Shown here piece after piece: positions 1-6,924 of a DNA stretch of 64,000 nt (its first letter is position 1; each line of letters opens with the position of its first letter). The stretch lies in the NCBI GenBank assembly GCA_023428695.1, contig JAEYWY010000028.1:372001-436000 (forward strand), written 5' to 3'. The position numbers and the translations under genes were made by a program. The notes beneath the pieces were generated by a model. That model did not search any database and was not told the origin of the DNA. It saw only the letters and a list, made by a program, of their open reading frames with translations. Source of the DNA: Bacteroidota bacterium. GTDB lineage: Bacteria; Bacteroidota; Bacteroidia; Cytophagales; Cyclobacteriaceae.

Positions 1-914
1 CGGATAACCTTGTTCGAGTTAGCTCCTTTCAGCATGAAGATGATTCCGCCGACAGCTTCGCCTTCACCGTCTTTTGTGAACGCGCCGTAACGTACCGCAT
101 TTCCAAACCGGACTTTAGCAATGTCAGCGATCCTGATGGGGACTGATCCTGTCGTCTTAACGACGATACTTTCAATGTCGCTGACGTCTCTCGCGAGTCC
201 TTCACCACGGATGAAATTTGCTGCGTGATCCTTTTCAATATAGGCCCCGCCTGTATTCTTGTTGTTTTTTTCCAGCGCTTCAAAGACATCGGAAATCGTT
301 ACACCAATTGCTCTTAGTTCGTCGGGATTGACAGCGACTTCGTATTGTTTGACGGCACCGCCAAAGCCATTTACCTCAATCACTCCGGGTACCATTGCCA
401 TCTGCCGGCGCACAATCCAGTCTTGCATTGTTCGAAGATCCAATGCCGTGTACTTGTCCTGGTATTCCGGCGCGACCGCCAGCGTGTATTGATAGATTTC
501 CCCGAGCCCCGTGGCGATTGGTCCCATCGCCACTTCGCCAAACCCAGGCGGAATTTCCTCACGAACTTCGATAAGTTTCTCGGACACGAGTTGGCGCGGA
601 AGGTAGGTACCCATGTCATCATCGAAAACGATGGTTACCACCGACAAGCCAAATCGCGAAACAGAACGAATCTCGGTGACACCGGGAAGGTTTGACATGG
701 CGACTTCAATCGGATACGTGATGAACTGCTCAATATCTTCCGTCCCCAGGTTTGGTGCCTGTGAAATCACCTGGACCTGGTTATTCGTGATATCGGGCAC
801 GGCGTCAAGAGGGACGCGCGTCATGCTCCATATGCCTGCGACGACCAGTGCAATAGTGAGCAGTCCAATGATAAATTTGTTCTTTATAGAGAACGCGATG
901 ATATAGTTGATCAT
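1..914 (-). CDS. Heavy-metal efflux RND transporter, CusA/CzcA family (N-terminal part)
   Basis: This is the first ~304 residues of an inner-membrane proton-driven RND pump that exports metal cations; the rest lies beyond the window edge. The start is the ATG at 914. The N-terminus (MIDYIIAFSIKNKF) leads into the first membrane helix and then the family segments DAVPDITNNQVQV, TYPIEVAMSNLPGV and a periplasmic porter domain with RPLVSEK-like and ELRAIGVTISDVF-like stretches. Full-length members have ~1,030-1,450 residues. A small Cys/His-rich exported protein lies 73 bp upstream on the same strand and is probably co-transcribed, which fits metal resistance. Ion specificity cannot be read from this part. 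Confidence 0.93.
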   Translation of the reverse strand, partial: MINYIIAFSIKNKFIIGLLTIALVVAGIWSMTRVPLDAVPDITNNQVQVISQAPNLGTEDIEQFITYPIEVAMSNLPGVTEIRSVSRFGLSVVTIVFDDDMGTYLPRQLVSEKLIEVREEIPPGFGEVAMGPIATGLGEIYQYTLAVAPEYQDKYTALDLRTMQDWIVRRQMAMVPGVIEVNGFGGAVKQYEVAVNPDELRAIGVTISDVFEALEKNNKNTGGAYIEKDHAANFIRGEGLARDVSDIESIVVKTTGSVPIRIADIAKVRFGNAVRYGAFTKDGEGEAVGGIIFMLKGANSNKVI

Positions 915-987
915 CCGAATAGTTTTTTGATTCAGACAAAGTAATAGAGAGCTTCATTCGAAGACTGGCTCTCGTCAGAAGGAAGGA

Positions 988-1380
988 TTAGCAAGCCTTC
1001 GGTGGCTGGAATGGAGTGTCCAGGTGCGCGGACGAAGATGAGGCATTGTAGAAAGCAGACTTATGCGCCGTTCTGTGTTCAGAAAGTGTCAATGAAAAGC
1101 TGACATCCGGCAAGAAGAATGCGGGGGTATGGCAACATTGACGTCCACCATGAAAAGGAAGGTCTGTGTGATCCGTATCGCTATGGCCCGCGGTATGATT
1201 TTCCGTATCTACAAAGTGACTCACCATGAATTGCCAGAACGACTCGCCATCTGTTGACTTGTGTTTTTCATAATGGGCGATTAGGTTGGGGATCTTTTTC
1301 AGTTCGCAGCCGAGGTCAGCCGAAATCATTCCCTGAGCAAGGAACAGTATCGCAAAGAATATCGCTGCCATTGATTTCAT
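988..1380 (-). CDS. Small exported Cys/His-rich protein upstream of metal efflux pump
   Basis: A 130-residue protein with an N-terminal signal sequence (MKSMAAIFFAILFLAQGMIS). The mature part has several potential metal ligands: HYEKHK, HTAGHSDTDHTD and GGRQCCHTP, so it may bind a metal in the periplasm. The start at 1380 is chosen because it places the signal peptide at the N-terminus; the reading frame is open 14 codons further up to 1422, but those residues lie ahead of the signal. It lies directly upstream of the CusA/CzcA-like gene. Small proteins of this style are common beside Bacteroidota metal pumps, but I cannot name a family with certainty; the metal-binding role is inferred. Confidence 0.7.
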   Translation of the reverse strand: MKSMAAIFFAILFLAQGMISADLGCELKKIPNLIAHYEKHKSTDGESFWQFMVSHFVDTENHTAGHSDTDHTDLPFHGGRQCCHTPAFFLPDVSFSLTLSEHRTAHKSAFYNASSSSAHLDTPFQPPKAC

Positions 1381-1580
1381 GTGCCCAAAGCTAACGAAAA
1401 TAACAATGTAACAATATTGCATTTGTTAGGTCTAACCCTACATCATTCGGATTTTTATCACCTGAGACGGCGATTTTTGGACCCTACTTTTCCGATGGTT
1501 ATTGCATCTTCTTGTCAGGAAGACCTCGAATTTTGCCAAGTTACGAAGCGATGTCTTCCATCATATTTTTTGGGAAAAGC

Positions 1581-1611
1581 TTGCGCAGTCAAATAGCTGC
1601 GTATATATTTG
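1581..1611 (+). promoter_or_regulatory. Promoter of the ArsR operon
   Basis: A TTG at 1581-1583 is followed, after 20 bp, by TATATTTG at 1604-1611. This matches the Bacteroidota housekeeping pattern TTG-N19/20-TAnnTTTG. The predicted transcription start falls near 1618, giving a leader of only about 14 nt before the ATG at 1632. Confidence 0.65.
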
Positions 1612-1626
1612 CAGTCAAATAGCTGC
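1585..1626 (+). repeat. Two 16-bp direct repeats, candidate ArsR operators
   Basis: GCAGTCAAATAGCTGC occurs at 1585-1600 and again at 1611-1626, a 26-bp period. Each copy has short dyad ends (GCAG/CTGC). Copy 1 fills the spacer of the promoter and copy 2 starts at the last base of the -7 box and covers the probable transcription start, the usual place for autorepression by an ArsR-family protein. Confidence 0.7.
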
Positions 1627-1631
1627 ACAAA

Positions 1632-1955
1632 ATGGAATTGCGACGTGATGTATTTCAGGCGATAGCGGACCCGACCCGCAGGGCGATCATAACCCTTGTG
1701 GCGCTGCACGCGATGACTCCTACAGCCATTGCGGAGAAGTTTGATTCTACAAGGCAAACTATTTCAAGACACATTCAGATCCTTACCGAGTGTGAACTAC
1801 TCCGGCAAGAACAGTCAGGCCGTGAAATCTACTACCACATTAATCCCCGGAAGATGAAAGAGATCGCCGACTTTATCGAGCCCTTCCGCAGTCTGTGGGA
1901 CGACAGGTTCAACAAGCTTGAATCAATCATGAAAAAATACAAAACAAAAAAGTAA
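1632..1955 (+). CDS. ArsR/SmtB-family winged-helix transcriptional repressor
   Basis: A 107-residue regulator with the ArsR-type winged helix across most of its length. The start (ELRRDVFQAIADPTRRAII) is typical of the SdpR-like branch, and the recognition helix region is TAIAEKFDSTRQTISRHIQIL. No cysteine-rich metal site is visible, so it is probably not a metal sensor despite the efflux pump on its left. It is the first gene of a five-gene operon and lies 3 bp before the SRPBCC gene. ArsR plus SRPBCC (AHSA1) plus DoxX is a recurring bacterial arrangement. The upstream direct repeats suggest autoregulation. The signal it senses is unknown. Confidence 0.93.
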   Translation: MELRRDVFQAIADPTRRAIITLVALHAMTPTAIAEKFDSTRQTISRHIQILTECELLRQEQSGREIYYHINPRKMKEIADFIEPFRSLWDDRFNKLESIMKKYKTKK

Positions 1956-1958
1956 GCG

Positions 1959-2432
1959 ATGGAGCGCAAAACACAAGTACACGCCGAAGCGGGCCGAAGA
2001 GATCTCACAATAACACGGGAATTCGATCTGCCGCTGGACCTTCTCTTCAGGGCTTATACCGATGCTGAAATTGTCGAACAATGGATGGGAACAAAAGTGC
2101 TTAAGCTCGACAACAGAAATCACGGAGGTTTCCAGTTCGAGACGACAGACCCGATGGGGAACAAGCATCGCTTCAATGGAACGATACACGAGTTTTTACC
2201 CGATAACAAGATCACACGGACCTTTGAATTTGAAGGAACACCATTTGGCGTACAGCTGGAGTTCCTGGAGTTCGCATCACTTACGGAAGACACGAGTAAG
2301 CTGGTCATACATTCTATTTTCAGAACGAATGAGCAGCGTGATGCGCAACTGAGCATGCCTTTCGCCCAGGGGCTGAATATGGCTCACAATCGCTTGCAGG
2401 AAATATTAGGCAACCAAACCAAAAAATCATGA
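1959..2432 (+). CDS. SRPBCC (AHSA1/START-like) domain protein
   Basis: A 157-residue protein with one SRPBCC fold: an N-terminal strand (TITREFDLPLDLLFRAYTDAEIVEQWMG), a central curved sheet, and the long C-terminal helix (GLNMAHNRLQEIL). Members bind hydrophobic ligands or aid protein folding; the ligand here cannot be predicted. It is translationally linked to the downstream DoxX gene by a 4-bp ATGA overlap and follows the ArsR repressor by 3 bp, so it is very likely the repressor's main target or partner. Confidence 0.88.
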   Translation: MERKTQVHAEAGRRDLTITREFDLPLDLLFRAYTDAEIVEQWMGTKVLKLDNRNHGGFQFETTDPMGNKHRFNGTIHEFLPDNKITRTFEFEGTPFGVQLEFLEFASLTEDTSKLVIHSIFRTNEQRDAQLSMPFAQGLNMAHNRLQEILGNQTKKS

Positions 2433-2836
2433 GCAAACGAAACAAAATCATTTACTGGATCGCCACGGTATGGTTATCCCTCGGAATGACATCCACGGGC
2501 ATCGTACAGCTGATGCATATGGAAGCAGATGTAGACATGATGAAGCGCCTTGGATATCCGCTGTACTTCCTCACGATAATTGGTGTATGGAAGTTGCTCG
2601 GCGTTGTAGCTGTGCTAATGCCTGGATTCGCGCTCGTAAAAGAATGGGCTTACGCCGGCTTTTTCTTTGTCATGAGCGGCGCTATCTTCTCGCATATCGC
2701 GTGCAACGATCCGGCTGTTGAATTTTTCGGACCTTCGTTGCTTATTGTACTTACAATTACATCGTGGTATTTCCGGCCCGCAGGCAGGAGGTTAGTATCA
2801 CCCGTAAACGCTCAACCTTATGAACAAAAAACTTGA
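2429..2836 (+). CDS. DoxX-like membrane protein
   Basis: A 135-residue integral membrane protein with about four transmembrane helices (IIYWIATVWLSLGM, the YPLYFLTIIGVWKLLGVVAVLMP region, AGFFFVMSGAIFSHIAC, LLIVLTITSWYF). This fits the DoxX_2/DoxX-like family, which is often paired with ArsR and SRPBCC genes and has been linked to redox or stress functions; no specific role can be stated. It overlaps the preceding gene by 4 bp and the following one by 17 bp, so the operon is tightly packed. Confidence 0.85.
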   Translation: MSKRNKIIYWIATVWLSLGMTSTGIVQLMHMEADVDMMKRLGYPLYFLTIIGVWKLLGVVAVLMPGFALVKEWAYAGFFFVMSGAIFSHIACNDPAVEFFGPSLLIVLTITSWYFRPAGRRLVSPVNAQPYEQKT

Positions 2837-3398
2837 CCTCTATTTTTCACCCACCAGAAAGTGGCATGAAGAATTCAGTGCATTGCGAGCAATAATCCTC
2901 GAATGCGGCCTTGATGAAGAGATGAAATGGGGTCAGGCGTGTTATACGAAGGATGGCAAGAACGTAGTACTTATTCACGGATTCAGGGAATACTGCGCGA
3001 TGTTGTTTTTCAAAGGCACGCTTCTCCCCGATCCCAAGAAAATACTGGTACGCCAAACCGCCAACGTTCAGGCTCCGCGCCAGATCCGGTTCACCGACGT
3101 TAAGCAGATCATCAAAACGAAGACAACGCTTAAGGCATACGTGAAAGAAGCAATCAATGTCGAACTGTCCGGGAAAAAAGTCGAATGGAGAAACCCAACG
3201 GATCTTGCGATGCCTGCTGAATTCAAGGAAAAGCTTAATAAATTACCGGCACTGAAAAAGGCCTTTAACCAACTCACTCCCGGTCGCCAGAAGGCATACA
3301 TACTTTATTTCGGTTCGGCGAAACAGGAAAAGACGCGGGAAGCGCGGGTTGAAAAGTGGATACCGCAAATCCTGAAAGGCAAAGGCACGGATGACTAA
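2820..3398 (+). CDS. YdeI/DUF1801 family protein
   Basis: A 192-residue soluble protein. The N-terminal ~110 residues match the DUF1801 pattern (W..E...LR.II...GL.EE.KWG.ACYT..GKNVVLIH.F..Y.A..FFKG.LL.DP), and the C-terminal part (DLAMPAEFKEKLNK..ALKKAFNQLTPGRQKAYILYF) matches the OmdA/YdeI extension. Biochemical function is unknown. The start at 2820 overlaps the end of the DoxX gene, which supports co-translation in the ArsR operon. A second, shorter DUF1801 protein is encoded at 13550-13957. Confidence 0.88.
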   Translation: MNKKLDLYFSPTRKWHEEFSALRAIILECGLDEEMKWGQACYTKDGKNVVLIHGFREYCAMLFFKGTLLPDPKKILVRQTANVQAPRQIRFTDVKQIIKTKTTLKAYVKEAINVELSGKKVEWRNPTDLAMPAEFKEKLNKLPALKKAFNQLTPGRQKAYILYFGSAKQEKTREARVEKWIPQILKGKGTDD

Positions 3399-3437
3399 CG
3401 TAAGACATCAGTAATTTCAAAACCCGAAAAGACCAGC

Positions 3438-4001
3438 ATGAAAAAAAAAGGCAAGTTCTCTTCCGCTCAACGCGACGAATTACTTAGCGTACTCAGGAAA
3501 CGTTTTGAAAAAAACATGAATCGTCACAAAGGCATCAATTGGGAAACTGTTGAAGCCCGAATCGATGCGAACCCGGACAAGTTGTGGGCATTACATGAGA
3601 TGGAACTTACCGAAGGTGAACCCGACGTTGTTGGTGTCGACAAAAAAACGGGAGCCGTTATCTTTTATGATTGTGCACCTGAAAGTCCAAAGGGCAGGCG
3701 CAGCCTTTGTTATGATCCCGAAGCGCTTGAATCGCGCAAGGAACATAAACCCAAGGACAGTGCTATTGGTATGGCCGATGCTATGGGCGTTGAGATACTC
3801 ACCGAAGAACAATACCGCGAGTTGCAGAAACTCGGCAAAGTTGACACAAAGACGTCGAGCTGGATTCAAACACCGGCTGATATCCGGAAACTCGGCGGCG
3901 CATTGTTTTGTGACTGGCGCTACGGCCATGTGTTTGTCTATCATAACGGCGCGGAGTCGTATTATGCGGCACGCGGTTTCCGCGCATCAGTAGCTGTGTA
4001 G
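3438..4001 (+). CDS. DUF4256 family protein
   Basis: A 187-residue cytosolic protein that I recognise as DUF4256-like, with motifs HKGINWETVEARI, ALHEMELTEGEPDVV, FYDCAPESPKGRRSLCYD and the C-terminal SSWIQTPADIRKLGGALFCDWRYGHVFVYHNGA. Function is unknown for the family. It follows the YdeI gene by 39 bp on the same strand and closes the ArsR-led cluster. This gene set recurs in Bacteroidota, suggesting a shared physiological theme that remains unassigned. Confidence 0.85.
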   Translation: MKKKGKFSSAQRDELLSVLRKRFEKNMNRHKGINWETVEARIDANPDKLWALHEMELTEGEPDVVGVDKKTGAVIFYDCAPESPKGRRSLCYDPEALESRKEHKPKDSAIGMADAMGVEILTEEQYRELQKLGKVDTKTSSWIQTPADIRKLGGALFCDWRYGHVFVYHNGAESYYAARGFRASVAV

Positions 4002-4150
4002 GAATTCCACCAAGGCCAAATTGTCCCGCCCAAACAGTGCTGGGTTCTGAACCGACACTCATTCAATGCGTTGGACAATGTGCTGGCGTTATCCGCATCA
4101 GGATCGACCAAAAAGCTGATGCAAATCATTTGAGGATCGCTAACCGGCAG

Positions 4151-4180
4151 TTGAACGGAACTTTGTTGTGACTATATTTG
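4151..4180 (+). promoter_or_regulatory. Promoter of tRNA-Ser
   Basis: TTG at 4151-4153, a 19-bp spacer and TATATTTG at 4173-4180 fit the Bacteroidota promoter pattern exactly. The expected transcription start is ~37 bp upstream of the tRNA. Confidence 0.6.
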
Positions 4181-4223
4181 CACTGCTTTCTGGAGACGGG
4201 AGACCGTTGAAACAGAAGCAACC

Positions 4224-4310
4224 GGAGAGATGCCAGAGCGGTCGAACGGGGCGGTCTCGAAAACCGTTGTCCCGCTTGCGGGACCGAGGGTTCGAATCCC
4301 TCTCTCTCCG
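4224..4310 (+). tRNA. tRNA-Ser (anticodon CGA)
   Basis: An 87-nt cloverleaf with a long variable arm, typical of serine tRNAs. The acceptor stem GGAGAGA pairs with TCTCTCC, followed by discriminator G at 4310. The anticodon loop CTCGAAA contains CGA. The variable arm (GTCCCGC TTGC GCGGGAC-like hairpin) lies around 4269-4284, and the T arm is GAGGG-TTCGAAT-CCCTC. No CCA is encoded. The last 12 bases plus the next base are repeated at 12817-12829, marking the tRNA as the integration target of the adjacent element. Confidence 0.95.
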
Positions 4311-4311
4311 C
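4299..4311 (+). other. attL, 13-bp core repeat in the tRNA-Ser 3' end
   Basis: CCTCTCTCTCCGC at 4299-4311 is identical to 12817-12829. It covers the 3' part of the T stem, the acceptor strand and the discriminator, so integration restores the tRNA. This is the normal geometry for tyrosine-recombinase elements that use tRNA genes. Confidence 0.75.
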
Positions 4312-4346
4312 TTTAATGGGCTTTTTTGGCCTTTGCTGCCAGTTTT

Positions 4347-4366
4347 GTTACTACTACTGTTACTAC
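4347..4366 (+). repeat. Left pair of GTTACTAC repeats (candidate recombinase arm sites)
   Basis: GTTACTAC at 4347-4354 and 4359-4366, 12 bp apart centre to centre. The same pair, in the same orientation and with the same spacing, occurs at 12703-12722 near the other end. Over 23 bp (both repeats plus trailing TTT of the second) the two ends match at 21 positions. Confidence 0.6.
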
Positions 4367-4382
4367 TTTGGCGGATGGGTAC

Positions 4383-4411
4383 AAAAAAAGCCCTCCATTA
4401 CTGAAGGGCTT
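4383..4411 (-). terminator. Rho-independent terminator of the element operon
   Basis: On the minus strand AAGCCCT (4411-4405) pairs with AGGGCTT (4394-4388), followed by a run of seven T (4389-4383). It lies ~65 bp after the last small gene of the element, before the tRNA, and so would keep element transcription out of the tRNA. Confidence 0.8.
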
Positions 4412-4475
4412 CAAGGCCTTTGCGTTTGCGGTTACCACCAGTTCCGCCGTTGTAAGTGATCGACTACAAAGATAG

Positions 4476-4658
4476 TTAATTTCTGCGTTTCGCTCGCTGC
4501 TTGGAGCGCTGCACCTTGAATGACTCGTATGACTTATAGGGCGATTGTCCGACCAGGGAAATGAATCTCTCTTCGGCCGCGTGGAAGGCGTCCCGATAGC
4601 TTTTTGACTTCGGTAACTGCCTTTCAAATTCCGCGTTGAAAACGTCGAACATGTTCAT
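4476..4658 (-). CDS. Small conserved-looking protein, tandem paralogue B
   Basis: A 60-residue protein, MNMFDVFNAEFERQLPKSKS... ending in basic KQRAKRRN. It is clearly paralogous to the 58-residue protein encoded immediately upstream: both share the pattern FD.FN.EFE.QL..(S/A)K(S/T)YRDAF.A..ER....Y.SFESFK..R...R.KRR. Their spacing is only 3 bp. I do not recognise a known family. The basic C-terminus could bind nucleic acid or another phage component; this is speculation. It is the last gene before the terminator. Confidence 0.75.
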   Translation of the reverse strand: MNMFDVFNAEFERQLPKSKSYRDAFHAAEERFISLVGQSPYKSYESFKVQRSKQRAKRRN

Positions 4659-4661
4659 AAC

Positions 4662-4838
4662 TTAATCTCTGCGTTTTGTTTTCCGCCTGTGATAGGTGCG
4701 CGTTGACTTGAAACTTTCGAACGAACTATAGACGTCAAAACCGAGCCTTTCCTGTGTAGCATAAAAAGCGTCCCGGTATGTTTTCGCGGCCTGTAGCTGC
4801 TTTTCGAATTCTGTGTTAAAAATGTCAAAAACCTTCAT
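4662..4838 (-). CDS. Small conserved-looking protein, tandem paralogue A
   Basis: A 58-residue protein, MKVFDIFNTEFEKQLQAAKT... ending RRKTKRRD, homologous along its full length to the next gene (4476-4658). The duplication with both frames kept intact indicates selection on the peptide. A perfect 17-bp palindrome (4882-4898) lies ~44 bp upstream of its ATG and may be the operator of this two-gene unit. Family unknown. Confidence 0.75.
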   Translation of the reverse strand: MKVFDIFNTEFEKQLQAAKTYRDAFYATQERLGFDVYSSFESFKSTRTYHRRKTKRRD

Positions 4839-4881
4839 AAAATTCCATTAATAGTCGTTAGCCGAGTACAAAACCACGTTT

Positions 4882-4898
4882 TTGCAACATTGTTGCAA
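4882..4898. promoter_or_regulatory. 17-bp perfect palindrome, candidate operator
   Basis: TTGCAACA-T-TGTTGCAA is a perfect inverted repeat with 8-bp arms. It sits in the 163-bp gap between the tail-like gene and the tandem small genes, upstream of the latter. A dimeric repressor, perhaps the element's HTH protein, is a reasonable binder. Confidence 0.55.
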
Positions 4899-5001
4899 GA
4901 TTTGGGTTTTTAGAAAATGACGGGGGAAAAAATCGAGGGGTCAACGGTTTCGCCGATTGCGCCCGAAAATTGCAAACCTACCCCTCCCCTGCGTCTTCTG
5001 C

Positions 5002-6546
5002 TCATCCGTCGAATCCTGCGCTGAATCCGGCGTTGAAGTCATCATTGAAGTCATCATTGAAGTCGCCTGCGTGTAATGGGTTCCTCAGCTCAAGCATGTC
5101 GAACACTACGGTCGCTGGCCTGACGTGTAGTTCGTAGCCCATGAACATGTAGCGCCTATTCTCGTCATTCACTTCTCGCAGTACCGTTGACGGTTGTATC
5201 TCATCCAGGCACAGTAATGATCCTGTGAGCTTATTGGCAGCTTCCTGATACTGGGCTATAAACTCGTATGCAGCTAGCTCCATTAATTTGCCCTGTCCGA
5301 GCCTATACGCCCGTTCCCATACTTGTGTAGGGGTACCGTCAAGCAGTTTAAAGAAATTGATGTAGGTACGCTCTGAGTTGTTTATGTTATCGATGTCGAT
5401 GTCATTGAGTAGGAACTCCTCGTTCCAATTTACACGGATGTACCTGGTATTGTCGCGTTCGAGCGATACGTTGGGGGGTGGTTCTGAGCCTCGCGGTAGA
5501 TGGCGGAATACGACGTTATCCAAGTACCAATACGTGACGCCGCTTTCCTGGCTGGCTCCCTCGAGTTCAAGAAACCAACGTACATCATTACCGATGCCGC
5601 TGTAATCGTCAGGCTCGATAATGTTAGGGATTTGTTCTTCTTCCAGGTTGCTTGACTCTTTGAGTATGTAGTACATGATCTTCGTGAGGCCGCCGTCTGT
5701 GATCTTTCCTTTAATCCTTTTGCCTTCCCATAGCTCTGTAGTTTCAACCGCTCTCAGGTCGTCGTAATCGCCTTCAAAATCTAAGGTCCTGTCTGTTTCG
5801 AATAAGAATTCGACCTGCAGTAATTCCTCGACCTTGTTTGGCTGTATGCGAAACCTGCCGACAATTTTGAATTCCTCATCGTTGTTGAACTTCTCGGCGT
5901 AAACATCATTGTAAACTTTGTTTATGTCCCAATCTCCTGTAGAATTGATGAGATAATAATCGCCGACCTTCAGCGCCCATTTGATCCGCACCCATTTAGG
6001 GTTTAACCTGCCCAGGCTGTTAATAATGCAGGCGTATTTGAACCGGAATTCAAATAGATCCTGATCGTCGTATTCCACAAGGACGGGTTTTGAAAGAAGT
6101 TGTAATTGACTGCTGCCGACTCCTGGAGCTACCTGGCTTCCTTCGGTATTTAGGTAAAAATTCCAATCGCCTTCGAGTGCTTTCGTCTCCTTAATGCCAT
6201 ACGTGACCCCAGGGAAATTCTCGATGTTGACGTTCCAGCCTTTCAGCAGTTTGGTCCCGTCGATGTCTTCGTAAACGTCCTCCTTTTCAAAACTGTAGGA
6301 TTCGATCAGCGACGGCGTTTTCAAAAGTACGTGGTCAAAGTTCAGCTTTCCGTATGTCGGGATCATTTCGAGTACCTGGTCACGGTTTCTGAAGTGTGCG
6401 CCGCTCTTGATGATTGGAAAGTTCAGATCTTTGGTGTCGTTGTACGTTCCATTTCCAACGTGCACGCCGCGGTAAGTGAATTCACGATACGGTATGGACG
6501 TTACTGCCTGCTCCACCAGGTAAGCGAAGAACTTACCCTTCCGCAT
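5002..6546 (-). CDS. Phage tail/baseplate-like protein
   Basis: A 514-residue protein from the ATG at 6546 (MRKGKFFAYLVEQAV); an ATG at 6579 is possible but would overlap the preceding small gene more deeply. No enzyme motif is visible. The region before the C-terminus (WERAYRLGQGKLMELAAYE, KLTGSLL, PSTVL, NRRYMFMGYEL, VVFDMLELRNP) resembles the conserved end of large tail/baseplate proteins of tailed phages from Bacteroidota, which are usually much longer. The last ~20 residues are a repeated acidic-aromatic tail (DFNDDFNDDFNAGF). It lies downstream of the capsid gene. Function assigned by resemblance and context only; it may be a truncated or satellite-adapted tail protein. Confidence 0.6.
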   Translation of the reverse strand: MRKGKFFAYLVEQAVTSIPYREFTYRGVHVGNGTYNDTKDLNFPIIKSGAHFRNRDQVLEMIPTYGKLNFDHVLLKTPSLIESYSFEKEDVYEDIDGTKLLKGWNVNIENFPGVTYGIKETKALEGDWNFYLNTEGSQVAPGVGSSQLQLLSKPVLVEYDDQDLFEFRFKYACIINSLGRLNPKWVRIKWALKVGDYYLINSTGDWDINKVYNDVYAEKFNNDEEFKIVGRFRIQPNKVEELLQVEFLFETDRTLDFEGDYDDLRAVETTELWEGKRIKGKITDGGLTKIMYYILKESSNLEEEQIPNIIEPDDYSGIGNDVRWFLELEGASQESGVTYWYLDNVVFRHLPRGSEPPPNVSLERDNTRYIRVNWNEEFLLNDIDIDNINNSERTYINFFKLLDGTPTQVWERAYRLGQGKLMELAAYEFIAQYQEAANKLTGSLLCLDEIQPSTVLREVNDENRRYMFMGYELHVRPATVVFDMLELRNPLHAGDFNDDFNDDFNAGFSAGFDG

Positions 6547-6643
6547 TAATAGGACGTGGTTTAAAATCAAGGTCGGCAAAATTGATTTCTATCTTATCAA
6601 TTCCACCTTCAGGTATTGTGATTTTGCTTTTGTCGTTGCTCAT
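6533..6643 (-). CDS. Small ORF joined to tail-like gene (possible frameshifted N-terminus)
   Basis: A 36-residue frame, MSNDKSKITIPEGG... ending RPINAEG and a TAA. It overlaps the start of the tail-like gene by 14 bp. Dropping one base at the GGG-TAA junction would fuse INAEG directly to KFFAYLVEQAV, giving one longer protein. So it is either a separate tiny gene that is translationally coupled, or the true N-terminus of the tail-like protein split by a frameshift (mutation or programmed). Confidence 0.5.
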   Translation of the reverse strand: MSNDKSKITIPEGGIDKIEINFADLDFKPRPINAEG

Positions 6644-6810
6644 CGTTGGAAGAAAATGGGGAGAGCCATTCCGAAACTCCCCCCTCAGTAAACAAACAAG
6701 AAAATGAACTCAAAAAGAGTGTCTTTATGGAAATGCCTCCCCTGGAGCAGACCCTTAGCCGGTTAAGTATAAACCAAAGATCGCCCCAAAGGAAGGCCAC
6801 CGCTGAGCAA

Positions 6811-6924
6811 CTAATTTCTAACATCAAGCCAGTGATAAGGGTCCTGTGGTTTCGGAGCACTTTCAGCCTGAAGTTTTGTGGTCGTTTTACTGCGACCTTT
6901 TTTGATTTCTATTTTTACCGGCAT
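6811..6924 (-). CDS. 37-residue protein coupled to the capsid gene
   Basis: A short frame, MPVKIEIKKGRSKTTTKLQA... ending DPYHWLDVRN. Its ATG shares one base with the capsid stop codon (TAATG at 6926-6922), the arrangement of translational re-initiation, which makes it likely to be expressed. The basic N-terminal half and aromatic C-terminal end match no family I know. It could be a head-completion or accessory peptide; that is only a guess from position. Confidence 0.55.
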   Translation of the reverse strand: MPVKIEIKKGRSKTTTKLQAESAPKPQDPYHWLDVRN

